A stretch of DNA of 64,000 bases from Eubacteriales bacterium (GTDB lineage: Bacteria > Bacillota > Clostridia > Oscillospirales > Oscillospiraceae), in contig JAUNPV010000010.1 in NCBI GenBank assembly GCA_030536515.1, positions 1 to 64,000 on the forward strand, read 5' to 3'. This document shows, one piece after another, positions 53,201 through 60,097 of this stretch. The notes under the pieces are model-generated. The model was not told the origin of the DNA. It did no database searches and worked only from the letters and a program-made list of their open reading frames with translations. Each line of letters opens with the position of its first letter. Position 1 is the first letter of the stretch. Both the position numbers and the translations under genes were made by a program.

Positions 53201-53777
53201 TGTGATAGGTAACGGAGGTGTAGTTGTCGGGCACATCGTTGGAATAGACATTGTTCATGTACATATTCACAATGACCTTATTCCGATTCATTGCACCCTC
53301 ACCGTAGACACCGTTCATGGCGGTCAGCAGCTCAGCGGTGCTGCCCTTGTTGACCACAACGGTCTTTACCGTGCCGGTGCCGGACATCCAGGCGGTGCCG
53401 GACAGGTAGGAGAATACCACCAGGGCATCAAACTGGTTCTGCTTCAAAGTCAGGCTGTTGTTGGAAGCAAAATTGTTGACCGTGGTGTCCAGCTTCTTCA
53501 GAGCCTCTCTCAGGCGCTGATCGCCGATGGTCTGGTTGATTTTATGGGTTTTAGCATCCTTATGGTTGGACTCCGTACAGACAGTGCCGTAGCCAATACG
53601 GTACTCGTCCGTATCGCCAACCTTGTAGCACTTGTCTCTGAATTTCACCATGTTCTTCAGAACAGAGATAGCGGCGGCGCTGGTCGAGCGGCTGGCTGCG
53701 GATGCGGTGACGGCGGCCGCGGGAACCAGGCTCACCAGCATGATCAGAGTCAGCATAACGCAAATAAATCTCTTCAT
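50220..53777 (-). CDS. Large secreted protein: degenerate lysozyme domain, Listeria-Bacteroides repeat, about 11 SH3-like repeats
   Basis: 1185 aa. Signal peptide 1-28 (ending TASAAS). Residues about 36-185 are a GH24/T4-type lysozyme domain (RIGYGT, QFDALVVFSYLSGTAW), but the positions of the catalytic Glu, Asp and Thr read Val44, Val53 and Arg60, so it is probably inactive. Residues about 195-245 (VTYHTNGGYMAQGD ... YKFLGWYIS) are a Listeria-Bacteroides repeat. From about 265 to the end there are about 11 SH3-type repeats, many with LNVR or VTVRDD cores and W-G-(R/Y) turns. No sorting signal. Likely cell-wall-bound through the SH3 modules; function unknown. Confidence 0.85.
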   Translation of the reverse strand: MKRFICVMLTLIMLVSLVPAAAVTASAASRSTSAAAISVLKNMVKFRDKCYKVGDTDEYRIGYGTVCTESNHKDAKTHKINQTIGDQRLREALKKLDTTVNNFASNNSLTLKQNQFDALVVFSYLSGTAWMSGTGTVKTVVVNKGSTAELLTAMNGVYGEGAMNRNKVIVNMYMNNVYSNDVPDNYTSVTYHTNGGYMAQGDEYKMDYDSSKSVEHPVKPTRSGYKFLGWYISSDGTEEKATSRSAELNSGCSNKNLVALWQSTSTTASTADSNPDVSYKLGKTADIFKTPSTSAEKAGTADASAIICKDYLASDGTRWGKIEGKGWVKVSGGSSSSGDSGTPGSERIGVNVTNSFLNVRKEANIYSAKTATLKQNDRVYISRTENANGFLWGKTYKSRSADTPIGWIALMYTDYNTAKNEQSSSGSTSANTVIANATITYNGYVNLRNAAGTDNKIVGSLGHNETVNVYEIKTVNGHQWGRTSAGWFCMTYASVKMLSGSSDVSNSGSLSYTYSGKYVGPGFVYSDTSEVSSKTSVQPDAGKTVSIITMKVTPDGTWAKIGWTYKNSKGKDATQYGWVKVTNETKTKSEVLDEKSAPVSLNPAKFKVVADNVTVRDDANSGAESVLKLNKGYTFTVSGIQMVGENIWGYTTELTNENAAQENGWINLASKYAQRADKVTSTTTSSDKGIATIVGADRVNVRADSKISGKFVGQLTRGTTAKVLKERDGWYKLDVDVDNNPDTSSWVYGDYVEISSSSSTTNAPSSHGNGVVANTYGGLNVRTGPGTAYAIVGNKLLPGTPVKILETKYVGTTRWGRCDKGWVCMDYISMINEEVDTPEPDAPNGGSWVKDYDEVDRTTTTAVYTGEIKPDLEYVNVFATTEKHLEEEGHDFAVKQLHSGDPVTIYELIAVVEKVEVEDDTDSGTTTEETVTSYWARINDGYIRDPQKHIQLDALDEKTHTLTGSETLNVRPNKDGSGDSKGQLKKGDKVQVTALNIVKDKVWGQIEFEGETGWIRLDYMSEGALYEQTEQTKPTTPNNNSSSTNNNNNSTGDTGKSDGNYRYDGKVINTDELKVRAKATTNSTEVRKLKKGETIYIYETTISDGMAWGRCDAGWVYLYYIDLVPRIAGVEDARVVYNPGTPIYSDMNKTEKVGSYTSMATIDLLEIVGNMGRTELGWVSLSDLL

Positions 53778-53815
53778 AGCTTCTTACTCCTTTGTGTTCT
53801 AATGTAAGTAACTGC

Positions 53816-53844
53816 ATTATAACAGAACCGTTTACAAAATGCAA
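53816..53844 (-). promoter_or_regulatory. Promoter of the SH3-repeat protein gene
   Basis: Minus strand TTGCAT (53844-53839), 17-nt spacer, TATAAT (53821-53816), then AAGGAGTAAGAAGCT before ATG 53777. Confidence 0.82.
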
Positions 53845-54070
53845 CCCCTTTTTGAAAAATAATTACATTTTTGTTACAGAAAGTCAGACCGTTCTGTAAC
53901 TTCTCGGAATCTTCGGGCGGAAGTATTTATTTTTGTCATTTTCTCCCCCTTCTCCCCTGTTTCCTCCGGGCAAAGTTGTAACCGCTGCCCGATTCCCCTG
54001 GCAAATATTCTCCATTGACATTTTTTTGCCCCCCTGCTATACTCCGAAGTAACAAAAACCCCCTCTGCCC

Positions 54071-54170
54071 TGTCATTGCGAAGCCAGTGCCGCCGCACTG
54101 GCTGTGGCAATCCGCTCTTTTTCCAGAGGACGGATTGCCACGCCAGTCTTTGGACTGGCTCGCAATGACA
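54071..54170. repeat. F2 repeat
   Basis: TGTCATTGCGAAGCCAGTGC ... CTGTGGCAATCCG, short centre, CGGATTGCCACG, mini-hairpin CCAGTCTTTGGACTGG, CTCGCAATGACA. It ends 30 bp before the mnmA start. 53845-54070 shows no gene. Confidence 0.8.
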
Positions 54171-54199
54171 AGGCGGGGGAAATGCCAAGGAGGTGCAAC

Positions 54200-55243
54200 A
54201 TGAAAGCAATGGTAGGCATGAGCGGCGGGGTGGACAGCAGCGTGGCCGCCTGGATGGTCCTGCAGGAGGGGCTGGAATGCCTGGGCGGGACTCTGCGGCT
54301 GCACAGCTTCGGCTGCGGCGGCGAGGACGGGGTCCGGGACGCCGCTGCGGTGGCTCGGCGCATGGGCATCGCCCACTATGTTTTTGATTTCCAGGACCTT
54401 TTTCGGGAGCAGGTCATCCTCCCCTTTGCCCGGGCCTACGCCCAGGGCCTGACCCCCAACCCCTGCATCCGGTGCAACCAGTACCTGAAATTCGGGGCCA
54501 TGCTCCAAACCGCCCTGGACCTGGAGTGCGAGTACGTGGTCACCGGACACTACGCCCGCATTCGCCGGGAAAACGGCCGGTATCTGCTGTACCGGGCCGC
54601 TGACCGGGCCAAGGACCAGAGCTATTTTCTGGCCGGTCTGACCCAGCACCAGCTTGCCCACACCAAATTCCCCCTGGGAGAGCTGACCAAGCCCCAGGTC
54701 CGGGACATTGCCCAGGCCCAGGGCTTCGTCACCGCCGGAAAGCGGGACAGCCAGGACATCTGCTTCATCCCCGACGGGGACTACGCCGCCTTCCTGGCAA
54801 GGCTTACAGGGGAAGCCGCCCCGGCGGGGGATTTTCTGGACCGGGAGGGCAATGTAGTGGGCCGCCACCGGGGGGCCGTGTGCTACACCGTCGGCCAGCG
54901 CCGGGGCCTGGGCCTGGCCATGGGGGAGCCGGTGTACGTCTGCGGCAAGGATATGGCCGCCAACACCGTCACCGTGGGGCCCAACGAGGCCCTGTTCTCC
55001 GCCGCCCTCCGGGCCGGAGACTGGAACTGGTACCCCTTCCCTGCCCTGACGGAACCCATGGAGGTCACCGCCAAAATCCGCCACTCCCAGTTCGACCGGG
55101 AGGCCACGGTATACCCGGCGGCGGAGGGCTTCGCCCGGGTGGAATTCAAAGAGCCCCAGCGGGCCATCTCCCCGGGCCAGGCGGTGGTCCTCTACCAGGG
55201 AGACATGGTGGTGGGCGGCGGAACCATTACCGAGGCGCTGTAA
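54200..55243 (+). CDS. mnmA: tRNA-specific 2-thiouridylase MnmA
   Basis: 347 aa. Inserts sulphur at C2 of the wobble uridine in tRNA-Lys/Glu/Gln. PP-loop MVGMSGGVDSSVAAW (about 4-18), the first catalytic Cys in NPCIRCNQYLKFG (about 90-102) and the second in RDSQDICFIPDGDYAAFL (about 186-203), then the C-terminal beta-barrel. AAGGAGG precedes ATG 54200; the in-frame extension upstream is repeat DNA. Confidence 0.95.
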   Translation: MKAMVGMSGGVDSSVAAWMVLQEGLECLGGTLRLHSFGCGGEDGVRDAAAVARRMGIAHYVFDFQDLFREQVILPFARAYAQGLTPNPCIRCNQYLKFGAMLQTALDLECEYVVTGHYARIRRENGRYLLYRAADRAKDQSYFLAGLTQHQLAHTKFPLGELTKPQVRDIAQAQGFVTAGKRDSQDICFIPDGDYAAFLARLTGEAAPAGDFLDREGNVVGRHRGAVCYTVGQRRGLGLAMGEPVYVCGKDMAANTVTVGPNEALFSAALRAGDWNWYPFPALTEPMEVTAKIRHSQFDREATVYPAAEGFARVEFKEPQRAISPGQAVVLYQGDMVVGGGTITEAL

Positions 55244-55271
55244 TAATTCATATCGGGTTGATACAGCGAAA

Positions 55272-55427
55272 GCCTCCCCTGTGTAAGGGGAGGTGGGCGG
55301 CGAAGCCGCTCGGAGGGGTTGTTCCCCTGCACTTCCCCATTGTACCATGTTACCGGCTGCTCAGTAAGGGGAAGTTTTTCAACCCCTCAGTCAGCTACGC
55401 TGACAGCTCCCCTTACACAGGGGAGCC
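55272..55427. repeat. F1-like repeat with a different outer stem
   Basis: Outer stem GCCTCCCCTGTGTAAGGGGA / TCCCCTTACACAGGGGAGCC, left mini-hairpin GCGGCGAAGCCGCT, core CGGAGGGGTTG...CAACCCCTCAG, right mini-hairpin TCAGCTACGCTGA. Same architecture as F1 but different sequences. Confidence 0.75.
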
Positions 55428-55473
55428 TTTGGCCCGTACCACGCTTTGCTTGCTGAGTAAAGTCGATAAGCAG

Positions 55474-55530
55474 AAAAACCATGTCATTGCGACCAGTCTG
55501 AAGGCTGGTTTCGCAATGACATGGTGTTTT
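55474..55530. terminator. F2-derived bidirectional terminator
   Basis: CATGTCATTGCGA / TCGCAATGACATG with inner stem CCAGTCTGAAGGCTGG; A-run on the left (AAAAACC) and GGTGTTTTTTA on the right. Minimal F2 element between convergent mnmA and the YfhO gene, placed and shaped like a terminator. Confidence 0.75.
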
Positions 55531-58197
55531 TTATTTCTGGAACTTTCCCTTTTTCCCCTTCACCAGCCAGGCCGGGCGGTAGGCGGCGGCTGCGATGGCG
55601 GCGAAGGCCAGGGCGGACAGGAGGCTTATCTTCCAGCCCAGGGAGAAGGCGGGGTTACGGTAGGTAAGCACCACCTCGTGGGTCCCCTGGCTCAGCGGCA
55701 GGGCGGCCATGCAGTCCCCCACCAGCACTGTCTCGGTCCTCCGGCCGTCCACCGTGGCCGTCCAGTTGCCGTTCTGGGGGATGGAGGTGTACAGCAGCCC
55801 CTCCCGGTCGCAGCGGATAACCCCCGCCACCCTGGTGGGCTTGAAGGAGGTCAGACGCCAGGTGGCGGCATTCAGCCGTTCATAGCCCTGCCAGAACAGC
55901 TCCCCGTCCAAAATGGCGGCACTGACGGTGGCGGTGGAATTTTCCCCGGCGTCAATTTCAATCCGGACGCCGATAACGTCCCCGGCCTTCACATCCCCCA
56001 CGGCAATCATCTGGGGCAGACTGATGGTCTCCTTGTACAGGTCCGCCCCGTTGACGCTGACGTGGTAGTCGTTGCGCTTGGGCAGGTTCAGATGCAGGCA
56101 GGCGTAGCCGTCCCGCCGGGCGGTGAAGGAATAGCTCAGCTCTCCCCCAGCCTCGGCGCTGTAGCGGACGCTGCCGCCGGCGGATACATCCTCCACGGTG
56201 ACGGTATCGGTGCCGGTGACCTGCTGGTCCTCCCCGGAGATTCGGTGCCACACGTCCTGATTCAGGCCGGTGGCGGCGCTGAACAGCTGGTCCTGGAAGT
56301 GGAAGGCGTTGACGGAGGCATCAAAGGTCAGCTCCCCCAGAGCCTCCTCCGCCAGGAAGGCCAGAGGAAGATAGGCCCTGTTTTCCAGCAGGGTGGTGCT
56401 GCCAAAGCTGTTGGCCACGGTGTAGAAGCTGCTGGACCGGTCCCGGCCGTCCCGCTCAATCCGGTATTTCAGCCCCAGAAACAGGTCCGCCACCGGGGAG
56501 CTTTCCTCATATAAATAGCGGTTGTAGGTGTTCTTGGCGCTGAAGCCCAGGGCCTTCATAAACTCCGTCACGTGGACGTTGGCGGAGGAGGTGAAGGTGG
56601 TGATGCCATTGTAGTTGTTCAGGGCCCCGTCGTTGAGGGTCTGGGAGTGGGTGGTCTCCGCCCGGAAGAAGGGGTTGTCCGCCTCCCGCTCATGCATATA
56701 GCGGATAACCGAGGCGGTGTGCTCGGTGCCCTTGGGGTAATTGGCCACCGAGGTGCCGGTGAAATACAGGCCGAAGCACACCAGGGTGCCCACAAGCTCG
56801 GCGCAGAGAATGCCCAGCAGCAGCTTTTTCCCAATGGCCCCCGGCTCGTCCTCCGCCTCCCTGCCGGCCCCCGCCAGCAGGGCCATGGTATACAGCGCCA
56901 GAAAGACCCCGTTGTAGATGATATAAACGGGGATGTCCAGGCTCCCCACCGGCACAGTGGTTTTCAGGTCCTTGCAGCAGGCCAGGATTCCCGCCGTCAG
57001 CAGAGCGGCCAGCACCACCCGGCGGCCATCGAACCGCTGGCGCAGCGTCCAGGCCCGGTAGGCCATGTACAGCACCACAAAGCTGTAAAGGAAGCTGAAC
57101 CGGTAGGGAATCATGTTGGTAAAATGGAAGCCGTGCCAGATATAGTCCAGCTGGCGGATGATGAAGCTGAGATTGAAAAACACCAGCAGCCCCACGGCGC
57201 AGAGCTTGTCCCGCAGGCGCACATCCGGGGACAGCAAGTAGAGAAACATCAGCAGGATGCTGAAAATGCCGCAGTAGAGATTGGGCAGGCCCTCCTTGAA
57301 ATTGGGCTTGATGGCCCCGCCCATGTTGCCCGCCACCTGGCGCATGGCATCCAGCAGGCCCTTCCAGGTGTGCTCGTCGGCAATGTTCAGCCGGAAGCCG
57401 GTGGGGAATTTGTTGACACTGGACTGGGTGGTTTGCAGCGCCGCCAGGGCCGGCAGCTCCAGAATGGCCGTCATGCCGATGGCCAGCACCGAGAACAGCC
57501 CCACCCGGAACAGGTCGGCGAAGAACTTCTTCCACCCGCCCCACCGGCAGAACTGATAGACGAAAAAGGTGAGAAACACAAAAATGCAGGTGAACAGGCC
57601 GATATAGTAGTTGGAGAAGATGGACAGAAACAGCGTTCCCGTGTACAGCAGAAATTTCTTCTCCTCCAGCAGGGCCTTCAGCCCCAGCACCACCAGAGGC
57701 AGCAGCGCAAAGGTGTCCAGCCACATGACGTTCCACTGAAAGCCCAGGGCCCAGGCGCACAGGCCGTAGCACCCGCCAAAGACGGCGGTGGACCAGTCCG
57801 TTCTGCGGAAGGTCTTTTGCAGGAACAAGGCGAAGAACAGCCCCGCCAGCCCCAGCTTCACCGGAACCAGCAGAGAGAAGAATTCCAGCAGCCACCCCTC
57901 CGGCACCAGCACGCTGAGCAGATTCAGCGGCGAGGCCAGGTAATAGGAAATCAGCCCCAGATAGTCCATGCCCAGGCCCGTGGACCAGGTGTACAGCAGC
58001 CCGTCGCCGCTGCGCAGCGCCCGCCGGAAGGCAGCAAAGAAGGGATAGTACTGGTGGTACATATCCGAATACAGCATGGAATACTTGCCAAAGGGCTCGT
58101 ACTGGCTGATGAGCATGACAAACAGCATCCCCACGCAGGGGATGGCAAAGGCCAGCGCAAGGCTACCCGGTTTTTTTCGTCTGAGCTGTAAGTCCAT
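55531..58197 (-). CDS. YfhO family membrane protein (GT-C-like)
   Basis: 888 aa, about 13-14 helices (to about residue 490) and a large extracellular beta-rich C-terminal domain (SGGSVRYSAEAGGELSYSF, NDYHVSVNGADLYKETISLP) with a last anchoring helix. Early loop LYSDMYHQYYPFFAAFRRAL carries the acidic residues of GT-C enzymes. In Bacillus YfhO glycosylates lipoteichoic acid with GlcNAc; similar envelope decoration is inferred. GGAGG precedes ATG 58197. Confidence 0.9.
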   Translation of the reverse strand: MDLQLRRKKPGSLALAFAIPCVGMLFVMLISQYEPFGKYSMLYSDMYHQYYPFFAAFRRALRSGDGLLYTWSTGLGMDYLGLISYYLASPLNLLSVLVPEGWLLEFFSLLVPVKLGLAGLFFALFLQKTFRRTDWSTAVFGGCYGLCAWALGFQWNVMWLDTFALLPLVVLGLKALLEEKKFLLYTGTLFLSIFSNYYIGLFTCIFVFLTFFVYQFCRWGGWKKFFADLFRVGLFSVLAIGMTAILELPALAALQTTQSSVNKFPTGFRLNIADEHTWKGLLDAMRQVAGNMGGAIKPNFKEGLPNLYCGIFSILLMFLYLLSPDVRLRDKLCAVGLLVFFNLSFIIRQLDYIWHGFHFTNMIPYRFSFLYSFVVLYMAYRAWTLRQRFDGRRVVLAALLTAGILACCKDLKTTVPVGSLDIPVYIIYNGVFLALYTMALLAGAGREAEDEPGAIGKKLLLGILCAELVGTLVCFGLYFTGTSVANYPKGTEHTASVIRYMHEREADNPFFRAETTHSQTLNDGALNNYNGITTFTSSANVHVTEFMKALGFSAKNTYNRYLYEESSPVADLFLGLKYRIERDGRDRSSSFYTVANSFGSTTLLENRAYLPLAFLAEEALGELTFDASVNAFHFQDQLFSAATGLNQDVWHRISGEDQQVTGTDTVTVEDVSAGGSVRYSAEAGGELSYSFTARRDGYACLHLNLPKRNDYHVSVNGADLYKETISLPQMIAVGDVKAGDVIGVRIEIDAGENSTATVSAAILDGELFWQGYERLNAATWRLTSFKPTRVAGVIRCDREGLLYTSIPQNGNWTATVDGRRTETVLVGDCMAALPLSQGTHEVVLTYRNPAFSLGWKISLLSALAFAAIAAAAYRPAWLVKGKKGKFQK

Positions 58198-58310
58198 GAT
58201 GGTCCTCCCGGTGTGCATAGTAGTTTTAGTTTACCACTTTTTTCCGCTTCCGTAAAGTGTTATGTAAATTTATTTTGTAATTTATTTCTTAAGATTTTCT
58301 AAAGCCCGTC

Positions 58311-58503
58311 CCCCAATACCTTCCCCCGGGGGGAAGGTGGATTGCCCGAAGGGCAAGACGGATGAGGGATGGCGAGCAGTTATGGCTTGCAGCATCTGAC
58401 GGTGGTGCATACAAGGTCCGACCTGTCGCCATCCCTCATCAGTCACCAGTCTGCGGACTGGTGCCAGCTTCCCCCCGGGGGAAGCTATTGGGCCGGGGGA
58501 AGG
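58311..58503. repeat. F1 repeat, full copy A
   Basis: CCCCAATACC edge, outer palindrome, left mini-hairpin TTGCCCGAAGGGCAA, core CGGATGAGGGATGGCG...CGCCATCCCTCATCAG, right mini-hairpin CACCAGTCTGCGGACTGGTG, closing palindrome. The core is nearly identical to copy B at 59753, but both mini-hairpins differ. 58198-58310 shows no gene. Confidence 0.85.
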
Positions 58504-58515
58504 TTTTTGGGTGCA

Positions 58516-58580
58516 CCCGTAGGGCCCGGCATCCTTGACGGGCCGCTGGCAGATCGGCACGTCCGGGAGGCCGTGCCCTC
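58516..58580. repeat. F6 inverted repeat, left copy
   Basis: CCCGTAGGGCCCGGCATCCT ... GGCACGTCCGGGAGGCCGTG; recurs inverted at 59664-59731 with only a few differences by eye. Confidence 0.8.
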
Positions 58581-58621
58581 CGCCGCAAACGAAAACCGGG
58601 AGCCTCAAGGCTCCCGGCTCA

Positions 58622-59209
58622 TTACAAGCCAAATGTTTTCCGATTTGTCTCAATGCCCAGCATTTCCCCGAATTCCATGGCCCAGGGAAGAAACCCGGAG
58701 CACATGGCCGTGACGATGTTCCCAGAGCGGAGGAAGCCCGCCGGGATGGGGTCCCGGAGGTTTGCAGGCCAGTCGTGGAGCAGCGCCAGCTCCTCCCGGG
58801 TGAAGCCCTCCTCCGCAAGGCCCCGGGCATCCACCCCGGCCATAAAGGGCTTTCCGGCCAGCATCCCCGCCTTCAGCAGCAGCACAGGCCCCACGGAAAT
58901 GGCCCCGATGGGCATTCCGTCGAATTTCCGAACAAAGTCCAGAACCGCTTCGTCCTCCACCGCCTCCCGGATATCCTCGGCCCCCGGCAGCAGCAGACTG
59001 TCAAACTGGGCAATATCCAGCTCCTCGATGGACTTATCCGGCATGACTGAAAGGCCCTCCTCGCTTTTCACCAGGGCCTTGCGTCTGGCAAACACGGTGA
59101 TGGGCTTTCCGGCCAGGGCCAGCATTTCCAGGGCGGGTGCAATTTCGAAATTGCAGAAGCCCGGGTAAATCAGCACCGCCGTCCGTTTCCTGGGCTCAGA
59201 CCCGTTCAT
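58622..59209 (-). CDS. DJ-1/PfpI superfamily protein lacking the nucleophile Cys
   Basis: 195 aa. FNFEIAPALEML holds the conserved acidic residue (Glu22), LLLPGAEDIREAVED and then the elbow GAISVGPVLLL, where the usual A-I-C-x-G cysteine is Ser105. Hence it is probably not a cysteine-dependent deglycase or protease of the YajL kind. GAGGAG 7 nt upstream supports ATG 59209. It overlaps the bPH gene end by 14 nt, so the two are co-translated. Function unknown. Confidence 0.87.
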   Translation of the reverse strand: MNGSEPRKRTAVLIYPGFCNFEIAPALEMLALAGKPITVFARRKALVKSEEGLSVMPDKSIEELDIAQFDSLLLPGAEDIREAVEDEAVLDFVRKFDGMPIGAISVGPVLLLKAGMLAGKPFMAGVDARGLAEEGFTREELALLHDWPANLRDPIPAGFLRSGNIVTAMCSGFLPWAMEFGEMLGIETNRKTFGL

Positions 59210-59588
59210 CATCCATCTCCTCGTCGTCATCGGCGCTGCTGGTCATAATCTCCCCCACCCGCATCCGGCGGCGGATTTTCATTTCCTCCACCTGGGTGTG
59301 GAGCTGCTCCTTGACGGCCAGGGGGTCCTTGATGTTTTTCAGCACCAGAGTTGGGGAGCTTTTGTCCGAGGACAGCACCGTCACCGTGCCCACGCCGAAA
59401 ATGCGCTGCCACAGGCTGCGGCTGGTCTGGATATCCCGGACCCGGTACAGCAGCAGCTCGTCATCCCGGATGCTGAGCAGCCCCTGGGACAAAAACAGCC
59501 GGTCCTCCGACAGGGCATACCGGGTAAAGCTCAGCGGCAGCCCGAAATACCGCTTCCGGTCAGACCAAAGATAAGAAATGTTGGACAT
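59196..59588 (-). CDS. Bacterial PH (bPH_2) domain protein
   Basis: 130 aa. LPLSFTRYALSEDRLFLSQG, RDDELLLYRVRDIQTSRSLWQRIFGVGTV and SPTLVLKNIKDP give the bPH_2 fold (YdbS/YvcA-like), usually next to membrane helices, but this one has none and ends in a long basic then acidic helix (RRRMRVGE...DDDEEMDDE). Coupled to the DJ-1-like gene. Role unknown. Confidence 0.88.
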   Translation of the reverse strand: MSNISYLWSDRKRYFGLPLSFTRYALSEDRLFLSQGLLSIRDDELLLYRVRDIQTSRSLWQRIFGVGTVTVLSSDKSSPTLVLKNIKDPLAVKEQLHTQVEEMKIRRRMRVGEIMTSSADDDEEMDDERV

Positions 59589-59663
59589 AAGTGTTCCTCC
59601 CCGTTTTTTCTTCCATTGTAAGTCCGGGAGAGCCGATTGTCAAGGAAAAACACGGAACCGCAA

Positions 59664-59731
59664 CCGTAGGGCACGGCCTCCCGGACGTGCCGTTCCGCCA
59701 GCGGCCCGTCAAGGATGCCGGGCCCTACGGG
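59664..59731. repeat. F6 inverted repeat, right copy
   Basis: Inverted counterpart of 58516-58580; ends CCGGGCCCTACGGG. Confidence 0.8.
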
Positions 59732-59752
59732 GTGGGGCAAATGAGCGGCGCA

Positions 59753-59947
59753 CCCCCAATACCTTCCCCCGGGGGGAAGGTGGCCGAGCGTAAGCGAGGT
59801 CGGATGAGGGATGGCGTGCAGTTATGGCTTGCAGCATCTGACGGTGGTGCATACAAGGTCCAATCTGTCGCCATCCCTCATCAGTCACCAGTGTTGCGAC
59901 ACTGGTGCCAGCTTCCCCCCGGGGGAAGCTATTGGGCCGGGGGAAGG
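59753..59947. repeat. F1 repeat, full copy B
   Basis: Same orientation and near-identical core to copy A, but left mini-hairpin CCGAGCGTAAGCGAGG and right mini-hairpin CCAGTGTTGCGACACTGG. With copy A it brackets the DJ-1/bPH pair. Confidence 0.85.
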
Positions 59948-59979
59948 TTTTGGGACGGTGGGTGCGGCAAAACCTTTCA

Positions 59980-60008
59980 TTGTCTTTTCCTCCCCTGTCC
60001 TGTATAAT
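59980..60008 (+). promoter_or_regulatory. Promoter of the sigma factor operon
   Basis: TTGTCT (59980-59985), 17-nt spacer, TATAAT (60003-60008): a housekeeping-type promoter. An ECF-type autoregulated promoter was not recognised. Confidence 0.72.
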
Positions 60009-60097
60009 AAAATAAATTTTCCCAAATGAGTGAGATTTCCCCTCCCCCTTCCGTCTATCAGGGTGAGGAAGCAAATACACAAGTGAGGTGAGCCCCA

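Noticed and set aside
50145-53807. Two long plus-strand frames opposite the SH3-repeat gene
   Set aside because: Internal repetitiveness follows the SH3 repeats read in the wrong frame; no start signals.
53826-53840. Partial cre-like site (TGTAAACGGTT) in the promoter spacer of the SH3-repeat gene
   Set aside because: Only the left half fits the CcpA consensus; the right half does not.
56572-58191. Long plus-strand frame opposite the YfhO gene
   Set aside because: Composition shadow rich in Gln, Gly and His; YfhO on the other strand has clear helices and a ribosome binding site.
58311-59947. Repeats considered as a CRISPR array
   Set aside because: Units are few, far apart, separated by genes, and self-complementary throughout; there are no regular spacers and no cas genes.
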